64,000 nt of DNA. It comes from Pseudomonas brassicacearum subsp. brassicacearum. Lineage in GTDB: Bacteria; Pseudomonadota; Gammaproteobacteria; Pseudomonadales; Pseudomonadaceae. Below are positions 59,184 to 64,000 of the stretch, in pieces. Position numbers and translations under genes: made by a program. The notes below the pieces were generated by a model. That model worked only from the letters and a program-made list of their open reading frames with translations. It had not been told where the DNA came from and made no database searches. Where the stretch lies: NCBI RefSeq assembly GCF_008801605.1, contig NZ_VZPJ01000008.1, positions 62,001 to 126,000 on the forward strand. Direction: 5' to 3'. Each line of letters opens with the position of its first letter. The first letter of the stretch is position 1.

Positions 59184-60129
59184 TCAACCGCTCCACGGTC
59201 TTGGCCCACATGTCATCCACCGGGGCCTGCAATTTCAGCTCGCCACCATCGGGCAGCGGCACGGTCAGCATGTAAGCATGGAGAAACAAGCGCTTACCGC
59301 CCAGATCGCGGATTTCCTTGGTGAAATCGTCATCGCCGTATTTGCTGTCGCCGGCAATGCAATGCCCGGCATGCAAGGTGTGGACACGGATCTGGTGAGT
59401 ACGCCCGGTCACGGGCTTGGCCTCGATCAGGGTGGCGAAGTCGTCGAAGCGGCGCAGCACCTTGAACACCGTCAGCGCCTCCTTGCCCTCCTCGTTGACT
59501 TCGACCATGCGCTCGCCGGAACGCAGGTTGCTCTTGAGCAACGGCGCACGGACTTGCTTGATGGAGGTTTCCCAGCGGCCACGCACCAGCGCCATGTAGC
59601 GCTTGTCGACGCCGTCGCCGCGCAATTGCTCGTGCAGGTGGCGCAACATGCTGCGTTTCTTGGCAATCATCAGCAGGCCGGAGGTGTCGCGATCAAGGCG
59701 ATGGACCAGCTCCAGCTCCTTGGCGTCCGGACGCAACTGACGAAAGGCTTCGATCACTCCGAAATTCAGGCCGCTGCCGCCGTGAACCGCAATGCCCGCG
59801 GGCTTGTTGATCACGATCAGGGCTTTGTCTTCATAGATAATCGAGGCTTCAAGGCGTTGCAGCAGACCCTGGGCCAGAGGCACCGGCTCATCGCGCTCGG
59901 GCACGCGAACCGGCGGCACGCGCACGATGTCACCGGCCTGGAGCTTGTATTCGGGCTTGATCCGACCTTTGTTCACCCGCACTTCGCCTTTGCGCAAAAT
60001 GCGGTAGATCAAGGTCTTGGGCACGCCTTTGAGCCGGGCCAGCAGGAAGTTATCGATTCGTTGGCCGGCATATTCCGGCGAGACCTCGAGCAGTTGAACG
60101 CCAGGGGTCGAAGGGGCAGTAGTTGTCAT
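59173..60129 (-). CDS. rluC: 23S rRNA pseudouridine synthase RluC
   Basis: A 318-residue enzyme that makes pseudouridine at positions 955, 2504 and 2580 of 23S rRNA. The S4-like RNA-binding part (about 20-80, GQRIDNFLLARLKGVPKTLI) is followed by the synthase core with catalytic Asp in LELVHRLDRDTSGLLMIAK (about 150). The start at 60129 gives MTTTAPSTPG. It is divergent from rne, with a 699-bp gap. Confidence 0.94.
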   Translation of the reverse strand: MTTTAPSTPGVQLLEVSPEYAGQRIDNFLLARLKGVPKTLIYRILRKGEVRVNKGRIKPEYKLQAGDIVRVPPVRVPERDEPVPLAQGLLQRLEASIIYEDKALIVINKPAGIAVHGGSGLNFGVIEAFRQLRPDAKELELVHRLDRDTSGLLMIAKKRSMLRHLHEQLRGDGVDKRYMALVRGRWETSIKQVRAPLLKSNLRSGERMVEVNEEGKEALTVFKVLRRFDDFATLIEAKPVTGRTHQIRVHTLHAGHCIAGDSKYGDDDFTKEIRDLGGKRLFLHAYMLTVPLPDGGELKLQAPVDDMWAKTVERLSAS

Positions 60130-60828
60130 GGCGGCGATCATAACAATTTTTTATGGAATTGAAGCACTTAATCATTGCTGCTATAGTCGCGAACGCCGCC
60201 AAAAGTGGCTGGACAGTGGACTAACGGTCAAAAACCGGCCCTGACCAACGCAATTCACGAGGACGAGAGGCCGTCCTACGGGGCTTTCGCTACGTAACGG
60301 TAGAGTTTTCAGGTGTAACGAGCGCAGGTGACATGAGGCCTGAAATACGCCGCAAAGCAGAGTTTTGACTCGCCTTGCGCGCCACATTCACGGCCAGTTC
60401 ACAAAGTGCAGTCAGCTGCGGACGACCCCGAGCGAATGCTTCGGAAACAACGCCTAAATTAGCCATGATGCGTGACCTCCCCTTTCGGAGCTCACGGTAA
60501 ATGCCAACCCGCTGCGGATTCTGCGCGCGGCAGCACCCGAATTATCAGGGATACGTGTAGGGTGGAGATGTACAACCGTCGGACTGTGTAGCACTAGGCT
60601 TATATTTAGACGCTTCATCTCGTCCACAGGCGCCGGTTGATTCCTCCTCCTGACTGAGTGCTTGAGTACCAGCAAGCAGGACGCGTCCGTCGCGACTTCG
60701 CCATCATTGGGTCGAACTCGCTGGACACTGGAGTGGCCTTGCCATCTTCAGGACGCACCTGACACCGACCGTGAGAAGTCGTGTGTGCCGAACGCCGTTT
60801 CCGGCAGCCCGGAAACCGACGGTACTAC
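60130..60828 (+). promoter_or_regulatory. long structured leader and promoter region of rne
   Basis: A 699-bp gap between divergent rluC and rne. In Pseudomonas rne mRNAs carry a conserved 5' untranslated RNA structure (the rne-II motif in Rfam), which allows RNase E to limit its own mRNA; this gap is the place for it. I see a strong hairpin GTTTCCGG-CAGC-CCGGAAAC at 60797-60816, 12 bp ahead of the ATG. The rest has several complementary tracts; I could not define the fold by eye. No protein gene was found. Confidence 0.65.
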
Positions 60829-63800
60829 ATGAAAAGAATGCTGATTAACGCAACTCAACCCGAAGAGTTGCGTGTTGCACTGGTAGACGGCCAGCGCCTC
60901 TACGACCTGGATATCGAATCCGGTGCACGCGAGCAGAAGAAGGCCAACATCTATAAAGGCCGGATTACTCGCATCGAACCAAGCCTTGAGGCTGCCTTTG
61001 TCGATTTCGGCTCCGAGCGCCACGGCTTCCTGCCCCTCAAAGAAATCTCCCGCGAATACTTCAAGAAGGCCCCTGAAGGCCGCGTCAACATCAAGGACGT
61101 CCTGAGCGAAGGCCAGGAAGTCATCGTCCAGGTCGAAAAAGAAGAACGTGGCAACAAGGGCGCCGCCCTGACCACCTTCATCAGCCTGGCCGGCCGTTAC
61201 CTGGTCCTGATGCCGAACAACCCTCGCGCCGGTGGCATCTCCCGCCGCATCGAAGGCGAAGAGCGCAACGAACTGCGTGAAGCCCTGAACGGCCTGGTTG
61301 CACCGGCTGACATGGGCCTGATCGTGCGCACTGCCGGCCTTGGCCGCAGCAGCGAAGAAATGCAGTGGGACCTCGACTACCTGCTGCAATTGTGGACCGC
61401 CATCAAAGAAGCCTCGCTGGATCGCTCCGCGCCGTTCCTGATCTACCAGGAAAGCAACGTGATCATCCGCGCCATCCGCGATTACCTGCGCCAGGACATC
61501 GGCGAAGTGCTGATCGACAGCGTCGAAGCCCAGGACGAAGCCCTGACCTTCATTCGCCAGGTGATGCCGCAGTACGCCAGCAAGATCAAGCTCTACGAAG
61601 ACAGCGTTCCGCTGTTCAACCGTTTCCAGATCGAAAGCCAGATCGAGACCGCCTTCCAGCGCGTCGTCGAACTGCCGTCCGGCGGCTCCATCGTCATCGA
61701 CCCGACCGAAGCCCTGGTGTCCATCGACATCAACTCGGCCCGCGCCACCAAAGGCAGCGACATCGAAGAAACCGCCCTGCAGACCAACCTTGAAGCGGCC
61801 GAGGAAATCGCCCGTCAGTTGCGCCTGCGCGACATCGGCGGCCTGATCGTCATCGACTTCATCGACATGACCCCGGCCAAGAACCAGCGCGCCGTGGAAG
61901 AAAAGGTCCGTGAATGCCTGGAAGCCGACCGCGCCCGCGTACAGGTCGGTCGCATCTCGCGCTTCGGCCTGCTGGAAATGTCCCGTCAGCGCCTGCGTCC
62001 GTCCCTGGGCGAAAGCAGCGGCATCGTTTGCCCGCGTTGCAACGGCACGGGCATCATCCGTGACGTCGAGTCGCTGTCCCTGGCGATCCTGCGCCTGATC
62101 GAAGAAGAAGCCCTGAAAGACCGCACCGCCGAAGTTCGCGCCCAGGTGCCGATCCCGGTGGCCGCGTTCCTGCTCAACGAAAAACGCAACTCGATCACCA
62201 AGATCGAACTGCGTACCCGCGCCCGTATCGTCATCCTGCCGAACGATCACCTCGAGACGCCGCACTTCGAAGTGCAGCGCCTGCGCGATGACAGCCCGGA
62301 AGCCCACACCAACCAGTCCAGCTACGAAATCGCTGCTGCCGCTGCCGAAGTGGAAGAAGTCCAGCCGGCCGCCGCCACTCGCACCCTGGTTCGCCAGGAA
62401 GCCGCGGTCAAGACCGCTCCGGCCCGCGCCAACGCTCCGGTTCCGACCGAAGTGGCCGCTCCGGTTGCCGCCCCGGCCGCTGCACCAGAGCCAAGCCTGT
62501 TCAAAGGCCTGGTGAAGTCGCTGGTCAGCCTGTTCGCCACCAAGGAAGAACCTGCTGCCCCGGCCGTCGTCGCCAAGCCTGCCACGACCGAGCGTCCTAC
62601 CCGCAACGAAGAACGCCGTAACGGTCGCCAACAGACCCGCAACCGCAACGGTCGTCGTGACGAAGAACGCAAACCTCGCGAAGAGCGTGCACCGCGTGAA
62701 GAACGCGCGCCACGTGAGCCGCGTGAAGAGCGTCAGCCGCGCGAAGTTCGTGAGGAAGCGCCAGCCGTAGCCCGCGAAGAGCGTGCACCGCGTCCGCCGC
62801 GTGAAGAACGCCAGCCGCGCGCACCGCGTGAAGATCGCAAGCCACGTGGCGAGCGTGAAGAACGTGTTCGCGAATTGCGCGAGCCACTGGATGCCGCCCC
62901 GGCTGCCGCCGCCGCCACCGCTGAAGAGCGTCCGGCTCGCCAGCCTCGTGAAGAACGTGCACCGCGTCCGCCACGTGAAGAGCGCCAGCCACGCGCCGAG
63001 CAGGCAGCCGCCGCTGCCAGCGAAGAAGAAGTGCTGAACACCGAAGAGCAGTTGCAGGAAGACGGCCAGGACACCGCCGAAGGCGATCGTCCACGCCGCC
63101 GCTCCCGTGGCCAGCGTCGTCGCAGCAACCGTCGTGAGCGTCAGCGTGACGCCAACGGCAACGTGATCGAAGGTTCGGAAGAGTCCGAGTCCACCGAGAA
63201 CGCTGAAGCGCCAAGCGCTGCCGACCTGGCCGCCGGCCTGGCCGTGACTGCCGCCGTTGCCAGCAGCGCAATCAGCGCCCCGGCCGAAGCCCAGGCTCAC
63301 GAACAAGCCGAACGCGCTACCGCTGCCGTGGAAAGCGCGCCAGTTGCTGAAGCTCCGGTAGTCGAAGCCACTACTCCGGTAGAAACCACTGCTTCGCCAG
63401 AAGTGGAAGTCGCCCCGGCCCATGAAGCCCAGGTTGCTGAAACTGAAGTGGTCGCCGAGCCTGCACCGGTCGTCGAGCAGCCAGTGGTAGCCGCTGAGCC
63501 GGCCTTCGAAGCACCGGCCGAGGAAAAGGCCCCAGAGCCTGCCCGCGAGGAGCAGACTGCGTTCAACTGGACCGCCGAGCCAGTTGCACCGGCACCTGTT
63601 GTCGAGCCAGAACCGACACCAGAACCCGTGAAAGCGGTCGAGCCAGAAGTGGTCGAGCCTGCTCCAGTGGTCGAAGCACCCGTGGTTGTCGAAGCACCGG
63701 CCCCGGTTGAAGAGCCAGCACCTGCCAGCGCCCTGACCGCAAATGGCCGCGCGCCGAACGATCCGCGTGAAGTGCGTCGTCGCAAGCGTGAAGCCGAGCG

Positions 63801-64000
63801 TCTGCAGAAGGAAGCCGAACAAGCTGCCGCTGCTGCCGCTCAAGCGCCTGCTGTCGAACCAGCTCCAGTCGTGGAAGAAGTCGCCGAGGCAGCCCCTGCC
63901 CCGGTCGCCGAGGCCCCGGCTGAATCGGCTCCAACGTTCGACGAACCTCAGCACACTGCTGAAGAAGTCGTGCCGCGTCACACTGAAGCCCTGGAAAAAG
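60829..64000 (+). CDS. rne: ribonuclease E, cut by the window end
   Basis: A long open frame that starts at 60829 (MKRMLINATQPEELRVALVD) and runs past the window; 1057 codons are visible. Residues 1-125 include the S1 domain (KANIYKGRITRIEPSLEAAF), the catalytic aspartates fit VSIDINSARATKGSD (about 303) and VIDFIDMTPAK (about 346), and the zinc-link is CPRCNG (about 401-404). From about residue 530 a Arg/Glu/Pro/Ala-rich scaffold with REERAPR-type repeats follows, which organises the degradosome. The inhibitor-like RraB protein is encoded at 15684. The far C-terminus is not seen. Confidence 0.97.
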   Translation, partial: MKRMLINATQPEELRVALVDGQRLYDLDIESGAREQKKANIYKGRITRIEPSLEAAFVDFGSERHGFLPLKEISREYFKKAPEGRVNIKDVLSEGQEVIVQVEKEERGNKGAALTTFISLAGRYLVLMPNNPRAGGISRRIEGEERNELREALNGLVAPADMGLIVRTAGLGRSSEEMQWDLDYLLQLWTAIKEASLDRSAPFLIYQESNVIIRAIRDYLRQDIGEVLIDSVEAQDEALTFIRQVMPQYASKIKLYEDSVPLFNRFQIESQIETAFQRVVELPSGGSIVIDPTEALVSIDINSARATKGSDIEETALQTNLEAAEEIARQLRLRDIGGLIVIDFIDMTPAKNQRAVEEKVRECLEADRARVQVGRISRFGLLEMSRQRLRPSLGESSGIVCPRCNGTGIIRDVESLSLAILRLIEEEALKDRTAEVRAQVPIPVAAFLLNEKRNSITKIELRTRARIVILPNDHLETPHFEVQRLRDDSPEAHTNQSSYEIAAAAAEVEEVQPAAATRTLVRQEAAVKTAPARANAPVPTEVAAPVAAPAAAPEPSLFKGLVKSLVSLFATKEEPAAPAVVAKPATTERPTRNEERRNGRQQTRNRNGRRDEERKPREERAPREERAPREPREERQPREVREEAPAVAREERAPRPPREERQPRAPREDRKPRGEREERVRELREPLDAAPAAAAATAEERPARQPREERAPRPPREERQPRAEQAAAAASEEEVLNTEEQLQEDGQDTAEGDRPRRRSRGQRRRSNRRERQRDANGNVIEGSEESESTENAEAPSAADLAAGLAVTAAVASSAISAPAEAQAHEQAERATAAVESAPVAEAPVVEATTPVETTASPEVEVAPAHEAQVAETEVVAEPAPVVEQPVVAAEPAFEAPAEEKAPEPAREEQTAFNWTAEPVAPAPVVEPEPTPEPVKAVEPEVVEPAPVVEAPVVVEAPAPVEEPAPASALTANGRAPNDPREVRRRKREAERLQKEAEQAAAAAAQAPAVEPAPVVEEVAEAAPAPVAEAPAESAPTFDEPQHTAEEVVPRHTEALEK

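Noticed and set aside
60748..63981. A 1077-codon open frame on the minus strand opposite rne
   Set aside because: It mirrors the rne coding strand and is rich in Phe, Gly and Arg runs, the usual antisense artefact of a GC-rich gene. The plus-strand frame has the RNase E motifs and continues past the window end.

Overview
The window is a piece of a Pseudomonas chromosome, most likely from the P. fluorescens group. The evidence is GC-rich coding sequence, many 'GTGGGAGC...GCTCGC' type REP/REPIN palindromes between genes, and a rne-rluC-HAD-sppA-maf-yceD-rpmF-plsX-fabD-fabG-acpP-fabF-pabC-mltG-tmk-holB-pilZ-tatD block in the order known from P. aeruginosa. No insertion sequence, prophage, CRISPR array or rRNA operon was seen. 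One tRNA (Ser-GGA) is present.

Region by region. 0-4 kb: the end of an AraC-type regulator, a zinc-ribbon membrane protein, an exported SnoaL-like protein, an MFS exporter, tRNA-Ser and a crotonase. 4-11 kb: plsC, corA, a GATase1 protein and a two-gene beta-oxidation operon (thiolase plus fadB/J-type fusion). 11-15 kb: a Moco-fold/cytochrome c fusion and the three-gene set circularly permuted ATP-grasp, alpha-E and transglutaminase. 15-22 kb: small house-keeping and envelope proteins (RraB, a START-domain protein, YkgJ, a MocR-type regulator, OmpA/DUF4398 lipoproteins, an orphan solute-binding protein). 22-26 kb: etfBA facing etfQO, which send electrons from acyl-CoA dehydrogenases to ubiquinone. 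A PsrA-like box sits against the etfQO promoter. 26-28 kb: an AraC regulator divergent from an alcohol dehydrogenase.

28-43 kb is the most interesting part. It holds two sets of minus-strand genes, split by five unrelated genes: iclR-transporter-dgoD-dgoA-dgoK, and araFGH-like ABC importer, SDR dehydrogenase, SMP-30 lactonase and GntR/FadR regulator. Together they make a complete oxidative (De Ley-Doudoroff type) galactose route, possibly shared with arabinose. The steps are import, 1-dehydrogenation, lactone hydrolysis, dehydration (DgoD), phosphorylation (DgoK) and aldol cleavage (DgoA). The promoters of dgoK and of the dehydrogenase carry the same 39-bp palindrome with 13-bp arms and a 13-bp spacer, on identical -35/-10 hexamers with the same 18-bp gap, followed by a copied ribosome-binding site. 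A different 14-mer is shared by the promoters of the GntR gene and the ABC operon. This points to a two-regulator circuit that I cannot match to a described one.

43-46 kb: DUF1285, a DUF4823 lipoprotein, moaA, a TetR regulator and a probable RgsA small RNA. 46-64 kb: DNA replication, fatty-acid synthesis and cell-envelope genes, ending in rne, which runs off the right edge and has a long structured leader.
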